Positions 41,921 through 50,448 are shown, counted from the first letter of the stretch. The stretch: DNA of 64,000 nt from Chryseobacterium indologenes (GCA_001013295.1 LAZY01000099.1:1-64000), one strand, 5' to 3'. Notes: generated by a model not told the origin, from the letters alone. Made by a program: numbers and translations.

Positions 41921-42240
41921 CATAGCTCATAGCATTCAATAGGGACGGGCTTTAGCCCGTTCTCATTCAGGTAATTTTTCCATTGGCTTTAGCCTAAGCT
42001 TATTCTCTTAAATAGATCTTTTTAATAAGAAATCATTGAGGTTTTACAGCAGAAATGCCTATTTTTTTAACGCAAAGGGTTATTTTTCAAACGGAATATT
42101 TTAAGGAAGCAAAGAGGAGAATCAATGAAATTGATTCTTTCTAAGCGAATACATACCACAAAGCTTTTTTAGCGACAAAGTCGCCCTCTTTACTCCCTTA
42201 AAATATAACATCCAGTAAATAAAGAACTTTGCGTTAAACA
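41921..42240 (-). repeat. Composite dispersed repeat, copy B
   Basis: Read on the minus strand, this copy shows the same blocks as 35882-36170 in the same order: TTTAACGCAAAG, TTTGTCGCT, TCGCTTAGAAAGAATCAAT, CTTCCTTAAAATATT, CCTTTGCGTT, TTCTGCTGT, AAGCTTAGGCTAAAGCC, CCTATTGAATGCTATGAGCT. It also has an extra hairpin CGGGCTTTAGCCCG near 41946. Confidence 0.85.
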
Positions 42241-42364
42241 AAAAACTATGTAAATTTTTACAGGAGAACTACATATTTTCAAACACAAAGGCTTATTTTT
42301 CAGGAGTAATATCTTAAAAAGAAAACGGCAAAAATCAATTTTATTGATTCTTTCTAAGCGAGAG
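42241..42364 (-). repeat. Composite dispersed repeat, partial copy C
   Basis: The central blocks only are present (TCGCTTAGAAAGAATCAAT with a diverged hairpin, then CCTTTGTGTTTGAAAAT and TTCTCCTGT). They directly abut copy B in the same orientation, so the two look like a tandem partial duplication. Confidence 0.65.
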
Positions 42365-42547
42365 AAGTAATTGTTGTTCAACTCTGAGTCTGATCCCGTA
42401 AAACCGGATTTCTGAATTAAAGGATGAACGTTGCTAAAGTCCTTCGTTACAAAGAATAAAAAAATCGGATGGGGATAAATATGGAAAAATGTTGATAATT
42501 AAATCTTAAATCCCGGTTTTGGTATTTTAATTCCCGTTTTCATTGAC

Positions 42548-42555
42548 TATTTTTG
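42548..42555 (+). promoter_or_regulatory. -7 element of mutL
   Basis: TATTTTTG predicts a leader of about 13 nt before the ATG at 42575 and rules out the earlier in-frame ATG at 42560. Confidence 0.55.
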
Positions 42556-42574
42556 TAAGTTGATTTACGTTTTT

Positions 42575-44368
42575 ATGTCAGATATTATTCAGCTTTTACC
42601 GGATCATGTAGCCAACCAAATTGCAGCGGGAGAGGTGGTGCAGAGGCCTGCATCCATTGTGAAGGAGCTTTTGGAGAATGCTATAGATGCAGATGCAACG
42701 AAAATTGAATTGATCATCAGGGATGCCGGAAAAAATCTTATACAGGTGGTGGATGACGGAAAAGGAATGTCTGAAACAGATGCCCGTATGGCATTTGAAA
42801 GACATGCTACTTCCAAGATCAAGGGAACGGAAGATATTTTTAAAATTGCCACTAAAGGATTCCGTGGAGAAGCTTTGGCTTCTATTGCTGCAGTTTCCCA
42901 GGTTGAGCTGAGAACAAAACAAAAAGATACTTCTATCGGGACCAATATTTATATCGAAGGAGGTGTTTTCCAGTTTCAGGATCCTGTTCAGACAGCGGAA
43001 GGTTCTAATTTTTTAGTGAAAAACCTTTTCTATAACGTTCCGGCGAGAAGAAAATTTCTGAAAAATAATAATATCGAATTCAGGCATGTAATTGATGAAT
43101 TCCAGCGTGTTGCTCTGGCCCATGAGAATCTTGAGTTTTCTTTGTTCCATGATGATGAAGCGGTTTTCAGGCTGAGAAAAGGAAGTCAGATGCAGCGTAT
43201 CGTAGATGTTTTCGGAAGAAAGCTACAGCCGCTCCTGATTCCGATCAAAGAAGATATTATCTGGTGTAAGCTTCACGGGTTTGTTGCCAAGCCTGAAGGC
43301 GCAAAAAAATCAAGAGGAGAGCAGTTCCTTTTTGTGAACGGCAGATATTTCAAGAGCCCATATTTCAATAAGGCAGTACAGGAAGCTTTCGAAGGATTGC
43401 TTCAGCCGGGATATGTACCTTCGTTCTTCCTTTTCCTGGAGCTTGATCCGGAGAAAATAGACGTGAATATCCACCCGCAGAAAACGGAAGTGAAATTTGA
43501 AGACGAACATCTTATTTTTGCTTTACTGCGCTCAACAATTAAAAGGTCTTTAGGAATTTATAATGTGTCTCCAAGCCTTGACTTCGACAAAGATCCTGAA
43601 TTGGATGAAATGATGAATAAACCTATTCCGAGCAAAGGAAATGGGGGTGGAGGCAGCGGGGTTATCAAAATGCCGGAAATTATTGTAGATAAAGATTATA
43701 ATCCGTTCCTGGAAGAAAAAAATGTTGTACATCCTGAAGAAATTCAGAACCTTACGGAAATGTACCATCAGAATATTACGGCAGAACCTTCAAAGATCAA
43801 TTTGTTTGAAGATGAAGATTTTGACGAAGATTTAATGAGACTTCCGAACGGCTACTGGCTTTTCAATAAGGGGGATGTCACCCTGATGCTGGATTTGGGA
43901 AGAATGCACCGATTATTGGTGTCAGAAAATAATAAATCTACCAGAAAATCAAGCACAAACAGCCATGCTCTATTGTTTTCTCTGGAATATCATATGAATG
44001 AAATTGAAAAAAGTAAATACAATGCATTCAAAAAATATCTTCCGGAATTAGGGTTTGACATGAAAATTGCTCATGAAAGTGTATTGAGGATCGATTCACT
44101 TCCGGAAGGCTTGAAAGAAACCCAGGCAATGAAGTTTCTGGAAAACCTTTTTGAGATCCTGGATTATAAAACAGAAGAAGAGTTTTTGCAGTATTACCAC
44201 AATCAATGGAATAAAATGCAGTCGAAATCAAGATTTGATTTTCTCTATAAAAAAGATGCGGAACAGGTCATCAAAGACTTTACAGCATTAGGCTTCCCAG
44301 AGTTTTTACCGGACGGGAAAAGATGCTTTTATGAAGTTCCGTTTAATGATTTTAAAAACAAATTTTAA
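42575..44368 (+). CDS. mutL: DNA mismatch repair protein MutL
   Basis: This ATPase links mismatch recognition to strand removal. The GHKL ATPase N-terminus is typical (IAAGEVVQRPASIVKELLEN; VDDGKGM; TKGFRGEALASIAAV), followed by the transducer domain (FLFVNGRYFKSP; VNIHPQKTEVKF) and a linker. In the C-terminal domain the segment that in endonuclease-type MutL reads DQHA-x2-E-x4-E is here DLGRMHRLLVSE (from Asp440), missing the His and first Glu. The other endonuclease motifs are not seen either. This copy therefore looks nickase-defective. The 597-aa length is normal. A rhomboid gene follows after 5 nt. Confidence 0.92.
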   Translation: MSDIIQLLPDHVANQIAAGEVVQRPASIVKELLENAIDADATKIELIIRDAGKNLIQVVDDGKGMSETDARMAFERHATSKIKGTEDIFKIATKGFRGEALASIAAVSQVELRTKQKDTSIGTNIYIEGGVFQFQDPVQTAEGSNFLVKNLFYNVPARRKFLKNNNIEFRHVIDEFQRVALAHENLEFSLFHDDEAVFRLRKGSQMQRIVDVFGRKLQPLLIPIKEDIIWCKLHGFVAKPEGAKKSRGEQFLFVNGRYFKSPYFNKAVQEAFEGLLQPGYVPSFFLFLELDPEKIDVNIHPQKTEVKFEDEHLIFALLRSTIKRSLGIYNVSPSLDFDKDPELDEMMNKPIPSKGNGGGGSGVIKMPEIIVDKDYNPFLEEKNVVHPEEIQNLTEMYHQNITAEPSKINLFEDEDFDEDLMRLPNGYWLFNKGDVTLMLDLGRMHRLLVSENNKSTRKSSTNSHALLFSLEYHMNEIEKSKYNAFKKYLPELGFDMKIAHESVLRIDSLPEGLKETQAMKFLENLFEILDYKTEEEFLQYYHNQWNKMQSKSRFDFLYKKDAEQVIKDFTALGFPEFLPDGKRCFYEVPFNDFKNKF

Positions 44369-44373
44369 AAATT

Positions 44374-45132
44374 ATGTTTAACAATATACCGCCAATTACA
44401 AGAAATATTATCATTATAAATATTGTAGTTTACTTGATTGCTAATTTTTTTTACTATCCAAGTTTATACAATACGCTTTCTGGATTTTATCCTTTTTCTC
44501 CTAATTTTAAATCGTGGCAGATTATTACGCATATGTTTATGCATGCTCCGTTTAGAGAACCTGGTGGGTTTATGCATATTTTATTCAATATGTTTACGTT
44601 ATTTAGTTTTGGGCCTATATTGGAACAGACTTTGGGTGAGAAGAAATATCTGATATTGTATTTTGCGAGTGGCTTAGGCTCTTTTTTCCTGTTTAATCTT
44701 TGGAACTTCGTGGAAGCACAACAAATTATTTCAGGACTGCAAAGTTTAGGTTTAAGTGCTGCCGAAATCTATCCGAAAGCAGCTCTTGATTATGTTGGAG
44801 ATCTCAAAATTAGTGCAACAACACAAGAAGGAGTAGAGTTGTCCAGCCAGTATTATGCATTATTAAAATCTCAAATGATGGGTGCTTCTGGTGCTATTTT
44901 CGGAGTTGTGGCGGCATTCGCAACCTTATATCCCGATTCAAAAATTGGAATCATGTTTATTCCGGTTCCTATCAAAGTAAAATATCTGTTACCTATTATT
45001 GTTGTAATATCTGTTTATCTTGGTGTTTCCGGGAACGGAGGCGGTATTGCTCACCTGGCGCACGTAGGAGGTGCTTTGGTAGGATGGCTGTTGGCACGAA
45101 ATTGGAAAAAGCATCTGTATAGATTCAATTAA
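44374..45132 (+). CDS. Rhomboid-family intramembrane serine protease
   Basis: This polytopic protease cuts transmembrane segments within the membrane. It has about six helices in 252 aa. The catalytic pair is Ser172 in GASGAIFGVV and His230 in HLAHVGGALVGW. The loop-1 region carries FMHAPFREPGGFMHILFNMF with the conserved His/Asn set. A larger-than-usual loop (about 110-155) lies between helices. It begins 5 nt after mutL, so it is probably co-transcribed. The substrates are unknown. Confidence 0.88.
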   Translation: MFNNIPPITRNIIIINIVVYLIANFFYYPSLYNTLSGFYPFSPNFKSWQIITHMFMHAPFREPGGFMHILFNMFTLFSFGPILEQTLGEKKYLILYFASGLGSFFLFNLWNFVEAQQIISGLQSLGLSAAEIYPKAALDYVGDLKISATTQEGVELSSQYYALLKSQMMGASGAIFGVVAAFATLYPDSKIGIMFIPVPIKVKYLLPIIVVISVYLGVSGNGGGIAHLAHVGGALVGWLLARNWKKHLYRFN

Positions 45133-45141
45133 AACTTTTTT

Positions 45142-46134
45142 GTGAAGATTTTACGGCTTATCCTCCTGATTCTCCATATTGGAATTCTGTTCCTGCTTTT
45201 AGGCACTTTGCTGAATGCTTATGTTCCACCTAAGATTTTTCCGTGGTTCAACCTGCTTTCTTTAGGGTTTCCGATATTGATGATACTGTATATCATATTG
45301 ACGGTATTCTGGGTATTCAGCTGGAAGAAGAGAGCTTTCGCATTTATGTTTGTGGGATTGGCTTTTTTGAATCCTGTGAAAAGATGGGTTAATTATTCTT
45401 CAAGTTCAAAAGAAAACCCGGATATAAAAGTAGTCACTTTTAATACCAGGTCTGGTGGAGGAACAGGAGTAGAGAGTATTCCTTTTCTGAAATCATTCGA
45501 TGCAGATGTTTTGATGCTTCAGGAAGATAGTGGGGAAGCATATCAATTTGAAGGTTATCAGAAAGTTAATTCTAGAAGTGGATTTACTGTTTTGACTAAA
45601 CATAAAGTTATCAGTCACAAGATTTTGGAAATTAAGGATGAGGATATGAGAGTTCCCGGCTTACAGGTTGATATGGAAATTAATGGAAAGATCTATCGCT
45701 TTGTTGACGTTCATCTCCAGTCTTTTCGTTTTGAAAAAAATATGGTAAAACTTAACGGAAATGCTGATACCAATGAGCAAAAAGTAAAAGATATTGTGAA
45801 AACCCTTATCCCTACTTTTAAAAAACATCAGACTCAGGTTGCTTTGATCAGGGAAGTTATTGACAATTCACCATATCCCGTAATCTTAGCCGGAGACTTC
45901 AATTCTGTTCCCAATTCCTACGAATATTATCATTTGTCTGATGGACTTGAAGATGCGTTTCTAACTGCTGGAAGAGGAAGCGCAACCAGCTTTCATGATT
46001 ATAAATTTCCGATCAGGATCGATTATGTTTTTTCTTCGAAATCATTACGTGCCGTTTCCTATGAAGTGGACCGTTCTATCAGTATTTCAGACCATTATCC
46101 GGTCATTGTAAAATTTTCAACAACGAATAAATAA
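45142..46134 (+). CDS. Membrane-anchored EEP-family phosphohydrolase, copy 1
   Basis: This protein has two or three N-terminal transmembrane helices (about 1-78) and an endonuclease/exonuclease/phosphatase domain (about 90-325). Metal and catalytic residues are seen in VVTFNTRSGG, LMLQEDSGE, ILAGDFNSVPNSYEYY and ISDHYPVIV. It starts with GTG, giving a full first helix; the next ATG would cut it. The domain faces the periplasm if topology is standard. The next gene is a close paralog, so the pair arose by tandem duplication. The substrate may be a nucleic acid or a phospholipid headgroup; not resolvable. Confidence 0.82.
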   Translation: MKILRLILLILHIGILFLLLGTLLNAYVPPKIFPWFNLLSLGFPILMILYIILTVFWVFSWKKRAFAFMFVGLAFLNPVKRWVNYSSSSKENPDIKVVTFNTRSGGGTGVESIPFLKSFDADVLMLQEDSGEAYQFEGYQKVNSRSGFTVLTKHKVISHKILEIKDEDMRVPGLQVDMEINGKIYRFVDVHLQSFRFEKNMVKLNGNADTNEQKVKDIVKTLIPTFKKHQTQVALIREVIDNSPYPVILAGDFNSVPNSYEYYHLSDGLEDAFLTAGRGSATSFHDYKFPIRIDYVFSSKSLRAVSYEVDRSISISDHYPVIVKFSTTNK

Positions 46135-46207
46135 TCATAAAAATAGTTAAAATTTGACTACTTGGTAGGGTTTTTGCTTAAAATTAGCCGTACCAAGACC
46201 GTTTTTC

Positions 46208-47179
46208 ATGAAGTCGAATCAGATATTACTATTCATACATATCGCAGTTGCTGTTTTGCTGTTATGCACATTGGGAAATGCATGGGTTTCTCCTAACCTT
46301 TTGGGAAATCTTAATCTTCTTTCTCTTGGTTTTCCCTACCTGATGGCGGTACATATTCTCCTTACACTGGTCTGGATCGTTAAAAAACAAAAAATTGCTA
46401 TTGCTTTTGCTCTGGGAACGCTTATTTTTTACAACCCTGTGAGAAGATGGGTTAATTACTCCCCTAAAGTAGAGAATACAAAGACAATACGGGATATAAA
46501 GGTGGTTACTTTTAATGTAAAATATGGAGAATACGGTTGGGATAAAGTAAAAAACTACATCAAAGAACAAAATGCCGATATTATTCTGGTTCAGGAAAAA
46601 GATACCAACCGTGTTATAAAACAGGATCTGATAAAGTATCCTTCCGTCATTCTCAAAACAAAACATAAAATTGTAAGACAGGCTGAGCTGATTGACGAAA
46701 AAGCAAGAGGGAACTCTTTCTATGCTGATGTGGATATTAATGGGAAAATTGTAAGAATTGTGAATGTATATCTGGAGCCTTTCCGCCTTCATAAGTCAAT
46801 GTTTACAAAACTTGACGGACTGGGATTCGGGAATGTATCTACATTGCTTTCTCATATGATTCCTACCTTCCAGGCTCATGAAGATCAGGTTAAAAAAATC
46901 AGGAAAATAGTAGATTTATCACCTTACCCTGTGATTCTGGCTGGTGATTTTAATTCTGTGCCTAATTCTTATGAATATTATAACCTTGGAAAAGATCTTC
47001 AGGATGCTTTTTTAGTTGCAGGTAAGGGAAGTGCAAGCAGTTTCCATGATTATAAAGTCCCTCTGAGAATCGATTATATATTTACTTCAAAATCAATTAT
47101 TCCTTTGAGCTATAAGGTGGATCAGTCTATAAAATTATCTGATCACTATCCTGTAATTGCAGAATTTCTGCTAAATTAG
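46208..47179 (+). CDS. Membrane-anchored EEP-family phosphohydrolase, copy 2
   Basis: This is a tandem paralog of the preceding gene with the same layout: N-terminal membrane helices (about 1-80) with a matching FLNPVKRW/FYNPVRRW joint, then the EEP domain with VVTFNVKYGEYG, IILVQEKDT, ILAGDFNSVPNSYEYY (identical in both copies) and LSDHYPVIAEF. A separate 73-nt spacer precedes it. A lipoprotein gene follows after 4 nt. The duplication may reflect different substrates or dosage; the sequence does not decide. Confidence 0.82.
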   Translation: MKSNQILLFIHIAVAVLLLCTLGNAWVSPNLLGNLNLLSLGFPYLMAVHILLTLVWIVKKQKIAIAFALGTLIFYNPVRRWVNYSPKVENTKTIRDIKVVTFNVKYGEYGWDKVKNYIKEQNADIILVQEKDTNRVIKQDLIKYPSVILKTKHKIVRQAELIDEKARGNSFYADVDINGKIVRIVNVYLEPFRLHKSMFTKLDGLGFGNVSTLLSHMIPTFQAHEDQVKKIRKIVDLSPYPVILAGDFNSVPNSYEYYNLGKDLQDAFLVAGKGSASSFHDYKVPLRIDYIFTSKSIIPLSYKVDQSIKLSDHYPVIAEFLLN

Positions 47180-47183
47180 TTCC

Positions 47184-47555
47184 ATGAAAAATATACTGTC
47201 TGCATCTTTTGTTTCTACGATTCTGTTTATAGCTTGCTCCAAAAAAGAGTCACCGGGATTCGCTGATGAGCAGGACGTTAAGATCCATTATGATACCGCT
47301 GCTGTTGATTCTTTTTCAACAGGTGCTGTTTCGGTAGATATTGCCCGTAAGATAAGAATGTCTTCCCCTCAATATCTGGATTCGGTAAAGCAGGCTAAGA
47401 AGCTTCAGGAAGAGGAGAAAAAACTCAAAGCTGAGCTTGAAAAAGAAAATAAGGCAAAACAGGACGAGGAAAAGAAAAAAGCAGAAACAGAAAAGAAACA
47501 GAAAGCTTCAGAGGCTCCTGCTTCTGCTGCCAAAGAAAATAAGACCACAGAATAG
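47184..47555 (+). CDS. Lipoprotein with charged coiled-coil tail
   Basis: This 123-aa lipoprotein has a signal peptide with lipobox FIAC at about 15-18. The mature part has a short conserved-looking segment (EQDVKIHYDTAAVDSF; MSSPQYLDSVKQAKKL) and then a Lys/Glu-rich coiled coil ending in an Ala/Ser/Lys tail. The function is unknown. It is 4 nt after the second EEP gene and 27 nt before another small lipoprotein. Confidence 0.7.
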   Translation: MKNILSASFVSTILFIACSKKESPGFADEQDVKIHYDTAAVDSFSTGAVSVDIARKIRMSSPQYLDSVKQAKKLQEEEKKLKAELEKENKAKQDEEKKKAETEKKQKASEAPASAAKENKTTE

Positions 47556-47582
47556 AACAAAATATTCCTAAAAATATATAAT

Positions 47583-48029
47583 ATGAAAAAACAAATCTTA
47601 GCAGCTCTGGCAATTTCAGTATTTGCTGTAGCCTGCACAAAATCGACTAGTAAAACAGAACAGGTTGAAAACCCGGATGGATCGGTTACCACGACGACCA
47701 CTACCGTTACAGAAACTCCTTCTGGTGTTGTTGATACTTCAAAAGTAAATAAGGCCAAAGAAGATGTTAAAGCAAAGGTAGATGAAGCTGGAAATAAAAT
47801 AGACGATGCTGCCCAGAAAGCCAAAGATAAAATTGATGCCACAGCAGATAAGACAAAGCATGATCTTAATAAAGCAGGGCAGGATATAAAAAATGAAGCG
47901 AATAAAGTAGGAAAGGACATTAAAACCGGAGCTCAGGAAGCAGGAAAAGACGCTAAAGATGCGGCTAGAAAAGGAGCTTCTAAAGTAGAAGAAGCTGCCA
48001 AAAAAGTAAAAGAAGATTTAAGCAAATAA
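47583..48029 (+). CDS. LEA-like repeat lipoprotein
   Basis: This 148-aa lipoprotein has a lipobox (AVAC, about 15-18), a Thr-rich spacer (SVTTTTTTVTETPSG), and then repeats of about 11 residues rich in Lys, Ala, Asp and Glu (KVNKAKEDVKAKVDEAGNK; KDIKTGAQEAGKDAKDAA). They resemble the amphipathic repeats of late-embryogenesis-abundant and apolipoprotein-like proteins. Such proteins can lie on membranes and protect under drying or stress; this is inference from composition. It is the last gene before a terminator. Confidence 0.7.
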   Translation: MKKQILAALAISVFAVACTKSTSKTEQVENPDGSVTTTTTTVTETPSGVVDTSKVNKAKEDVKAKVDEAGNKIDDAAQKAKDKIDATADKTKHDLNKAGQDIKNEANKVGKDIKTGAQEAGKDAKDAARKGASKVEEAAKKVKEDLSK

Positions 48030-48034
48030 AAAGA

Positions 48035-48068
48035 AAAACCGCAATTGACATCAACTGCGGTTTTTTTT
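48035..48068 (+). terminator. Terminator after the lipoprotein genes
   Basis: AAAACCGCA (48035-48043) pairs with TGCGGTTTT (48056-48064), with an inner ATTG/CAAC extension, followed by a T-run to 48068. Confidence 0.85.
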
Positions 48069-48113
48069 ATGTTAGAAAGTCTCAGGGATATGATAAGCTT
48101 TTATCTCTCCATT

Positions 48114-49628
48114 TTACTTATTAAGCTCTAGTAATGGTTCTATATATTCTCTGTCATTGCTTAGTCTCGGTACCTTATTTTGGCCACCCAGTTTTCCCCT
48201 CGATTCCAGCCAGTGATAGAATAAATTATCTTTTGCGATATGAACGATTGGCCTCCTAAGGGTCATATTGTTATACCTTTTTGCCTCGTAATCCGAATTG
48301 ATTTTCTTTAAATGCATGTCAAAGACATCAATAAAACTGTCGAGATTATCAGGATATTGGCTGAATTCAAAAATCCATTCATGGGCACCACCTTCATTTT
48401 CTTTCATGAAAACCGGTGCGCCTGTAAAATCTGTAATTTGGGCACCTGTTGCCTCGCAGGCTTTAGAGAGTGCAGATTCTACGTTGGTGATCATCAGTTC
48501 TTCCCCGAAAGCATTGATGTAATGCTTGGTTCTTCCCGTTATTTTTATTCTGAACGGATTGGTAGAAGTAAATACTACCGTATCTCCAATAAGGTATCTC
48601 CATAAGCCACCATTGGTGGTAATTACTATTGCATAGTTTTTCCCGATTTCAACATCTTCCAGATTTACGACTTTCGGATTGGAAAAATGAAACTGATCCA
48701 TTGGAATAAACTCATAGAAAATTCCGTAATCCAGCATCAGAAGCATTTCGTCACTGTTGGATCTATCCTGTATCCCGAAGAAGCCTTCAGAAGCATTGTA
48801 AATTTCGTAGTAATTGATGTTTTTTCCGATGATCTGCTTGTATTGCTCCCTGTAGGGCTTAAAACTGATTCCACCGTGAAAAAAGACCTCCAGATTAGGC
48901 CACAGCTCAGAAATGCTGACTATATTGGTTTCTTTCAAAACTCTTTGTAAAAGAACCATCATCCAGCTGGGTACTCCCAGGATACTTCCTACATCTTCAT
49001 TCTTTACTTCAGAAGTGATGGCTTTCAATTTGCTTTCCCATTCTCCCATCAGGGAAACTTTTTTGCTCGGGGTAGTGGTTATTTCTACCCAGAATGGAAG
49101 ATTGTCAATCAGGATCGCGGATAAATCTCCGAATTTGGTGTTAAAATCAGCATATAGTTCAGAACTACCGCCCAAACGTAAGTTTTTATAATTAAAAAGT
49201 TGATTTTCAGGGTGATTGTTGGCGTAGATGGAAACCATATCTTTTCCGGCTTTCATATGACAATATTCCAGACTTTCCGCTGAGATTGGAATAAATTTAC
49301 TTTTGGCATTTGTCGTTCCGGAAGATTTTGCAAAATGTTTAATATAGCCGGGCCAGCTTACATCTTTTTGTCCCTGTCTGGCCTTTTCAATATAAGGTTC
49401 AAAATCCTCATAGGTCACAATCGGGACTTTATTCTTAAAATCCTGATAGCTTGAAATAGAATTGAATCCGTAAAGCCTGCCATATTCCGTATCCTCTGCA
49501 TGAAACAGCTGGGAAAATAATATACCTTTCTGGGTCTCAATGGGATGGTCCATGAAATTTTGAATCTGATCCATCCTTTGGCGGATGAACCAGTTGACTA
49601 CGGTATTGAAAAGTGCTTTGGTTGCCAT
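48114..49628 (-). CDS. GH3-family acyl-adenylate-forming enzyme
   Basis: This 504-aa member of the GH3 family (plant JAR1-like, ANL-related enzymes) joins a carboxylate to an amino compound by way of an acyl-adenylate. Motif A-like KHFAKSSGTTNAKSKFIP, the YNASEGFFGIQ block (the GH3 motif 2, Y-x-x-S-E), and GDTVVFTSTNPFRIKITGRTKHYINAFGEEL (motif 3) cover the expected spacing and are complete. Bacterial GH3 proteins are common in Bacteroidota, but their substrates are mostly unknown. It is a single-gene unit: its TATATTTG element (49634-49641) is so close that the mRNA may be nearly leaderless. Confidence 0.85.
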   Translation of the reverse strand: MATKALFNTVVNWFIRQRMDQIQNFMDHPIETQKGILFSQLFHAEDTEYGRLYGFNSISSYQDFKNKVPIVTYEDFEPYIEKARQGQKDVSWPGYIKHFAKSSGTTNAKSKFIPISAESLEYCHMKAGKDMVSIYANNHPENQLFNYKNLRLGGSSELYADFNTKFGDLSAILIDNLPFWVEITTTPSKKVSLMGEWESKLKAITSEVKNEDVGSILGVPSWMMVLLQRVLKETNIVSISELWPNLEVFFHGGISFKPYREQYKQIIGKNINYYEIYNASEGFFGIQDRSNSDEMLLMLDYGIFYEFIPMDQFHFSNPKVVNLEDVEIGKNYAIVITTNGGLWRYLIGDTVVFTSTNPFRIKITGRTKHYINAFGEELMITNVESALSKACEATGAQITDFTGAPVFMKENEGGAHEWIFEFSQYPDNLDSFIDVFDMHLKKINSDYEAKRYNNMTLRRPIVHIAKDNLFYHWLESRGKLGGQNKVPRLSNDREYIEPLLELNK

Positions 49629-49633
49629 TTCAA

Positions 49634-49641
49634 CAAATATA
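49634..49641 (-). promoter_or_regulatory. -7 element of the GH3 gene
   Basis: TATATTTG on the minus strand places the RNA start only a few bases before the start codon at 49628, suggesting a leaderless or nearly leaderless mRNA. Confidence 0.5.
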
Positions 49642-49686
49642 ATGATATTTGAATTTTCTGAAAATTTTTTCTGGGATTAAATAAAA

Positions 49687-49713
49687 AAACCGTTACAAAA
49701 TATGTAACGGTTT
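49687..49713 (-). terminator. Terminator of the bacilliredoxin gene
   Basis: AAACCGTTAC and GTAACGGTTT form a perfect 10-bp stem with a 7-nt loop. On the minus strand a T-run follows. It is 20 nt past the bacilliredoxin stop codon. Confidence 0.85.
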
Positions 49714-49733
49714 AGTATTTAAGGTATTGTTTA

Positions 49734-50144
49734 TTAACAGTACTCATCGTAAGCTGCCTGAAGATTGGCTGCGATAGCCCCCGCAGGGTTCCCTTCGATG
49801 TGGTGTCTTTCCAGCATGTGAACCAATTCACCGTCTTTGAAAAGAGCTACGCAAGGAGAGCTTGGCGGGAATGGAGCAAGGTGTTTTCTTGCTTCTACTA
49901 CTGCTTCAGTATCAAATCCTGCAAAAACAGTAGTCAAATGATCAGGTTTTTTATCTCCGGTTAAAGAATATACTACACCTGGTCTTGCAGCTCCTGCAGC
50001 ACATCCGCATACAGAGTTGATGACCAATAGAGTAGTTCCTGACTGCTTTAGAGCCTCTTCTACCTGAGCTGGAGTTGTTAAATCCTGGAAACCTTTATCT
50101 GTAAGTTCTGCCTTCATTGGCATTACTAAATCTGTTGGATACAT
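49734..50144 (-). CDS. BrxA/BrxB-family bacilliredoxin
   Basis: This 136-aa thioredoxin-fold protein has the Cys-Gly-Cys active site (NSVCGCAAGAARPG, Cys46 and Cys48) typical of the YphP/YqiW family, which removes bacillithiol from oxidised proteins. The FPPSSPCVALFKDGE and LVHMLERHHIEG blocks match the family throughout. It implies bacillithiol or a similar thiol in this organism. It is a single gene with a promoter upstream and a terminator downstream. Confidence 0.92.
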   Translation of the reverse strand: MYPTDLVMPMKAELTDKGFQDLTTPAQVEEALKQSGTTLLVINSVCGCAAGAARPGVVYSLTGDKKPDHLTTVFAGFDTEAVVEARKHLAPFPPSSPCVALFKDGELVHMLERHHIEGNPAGAIAANLQAAYDEYC

Positions 50145-50165
50145 ATATTTTGTTTTTTATCAGTA

Positions 50166-50196
50166 CAAAGTTAAGCATTTCTTTACGTTTGGTCAA
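50166..50196 (-). promoter_or_regulatory. Promoter of the bacilliredoxin gene
   Basis: On the minus strand a -33 TTG in TTGACC (50194-50196 for the TTG) and a -7 TAACTTTG (50166-50173) are spaced by 20 bp, a good Bacteroidota promoter, with a leader of about 18 nt. Confidence 0.75.
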
Positions 50197-50305
50197 TATA
50201 TAATAACTATCAATAGTTTAGTCATATAAAATTAACTCAATATTAATACTGTAATAATATTCATAAAAATGTGAATTAAAATTAGGAATAATGAAATATA
50301 ATTAT

Positions 50306-50313
50306 TAAATTTG
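50306..50313 (+). promoter_or_regulatory. -7 element for the small plus-strand unit
   Basis: TAAATTTG fits TAnnTTTG and would give an RNA starting near 50320, just before the 18-codon frame. The -33 region is weak. Confidence 0.35.
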
Positions 50314-50337
50314 AAATGATTCTGAAAACAAACGACC

Positions 50338-50394
50338 ATGAAAAAAACTTTTAAGGCTTTCCCTCAAGCAATCAACCTCTTAAATACTATCTGA
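50338..50394 (+). CDS. Possible 18-residue peptide
   Basis: An ATG-to-TGA frame encodes MKKTFKAFPQAINLLNTI, a basic, leader-like start. It is 25 nt after a -7 element and directly followed by three stem-loops. It resembles a leader peptide or small-RNA-coded peptide, but chance cannot be excluded at this size. Confidence 0.3.
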   Translation: MKKTFKAFPQAINLLNTI

Positions 50395-50448
50395 AGACAG
50401 ATAGTGAAAAAACTCTTTTTCAGGTTTAATTAAACCCGAATCACAGAC
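50386..50448 (+). repeat. Three consecutive hairpins/palindromes
   Basis: Directly at and after the end of the small frame are CTATCTG-AAGA-CAGATAG, TGAAAAA-ACTC-TTTTTCA and the perfect palindrome GGTTTAATTAAACC. The close packing suggests a structured RNA. Confidence 0.5.

Larger units (their letters stand above)
41775..42574. other. 800-bp non-coding region with two repeat copies
   Basis: It holds, in order, the DUF1275 terminator, an inverted copy of the composite repeat (41921-42240), a partial second copy (42241-42364), a short unique stretch, and the mutL promoter (-7 at 42548-42555). No gene is seen. Confidence 0.7.

Noticed and set aside
42190..42381. A 63-residue minus-strand frame before mutL
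   Set aside because: It crosses the junction of two repeat copies and has no protein-like features.
46161..46197. CTTGGTA/TACCAAG inverted repeat before the second EEP gene as operator
   Set aside because: Only 7 bp with a long spacer in a short AT-rich gap; not above what chance gives, and no second copy was found.
47405..47920. A 171-residue minus-strand frame over the two lipoprotein genes
   Set aside because: It is antisense to two lipoprotein genes with good signal peptides and a terminator; its Ser/Phe-rich composition is typical of a shadow of Lys/Glu-rich coding.
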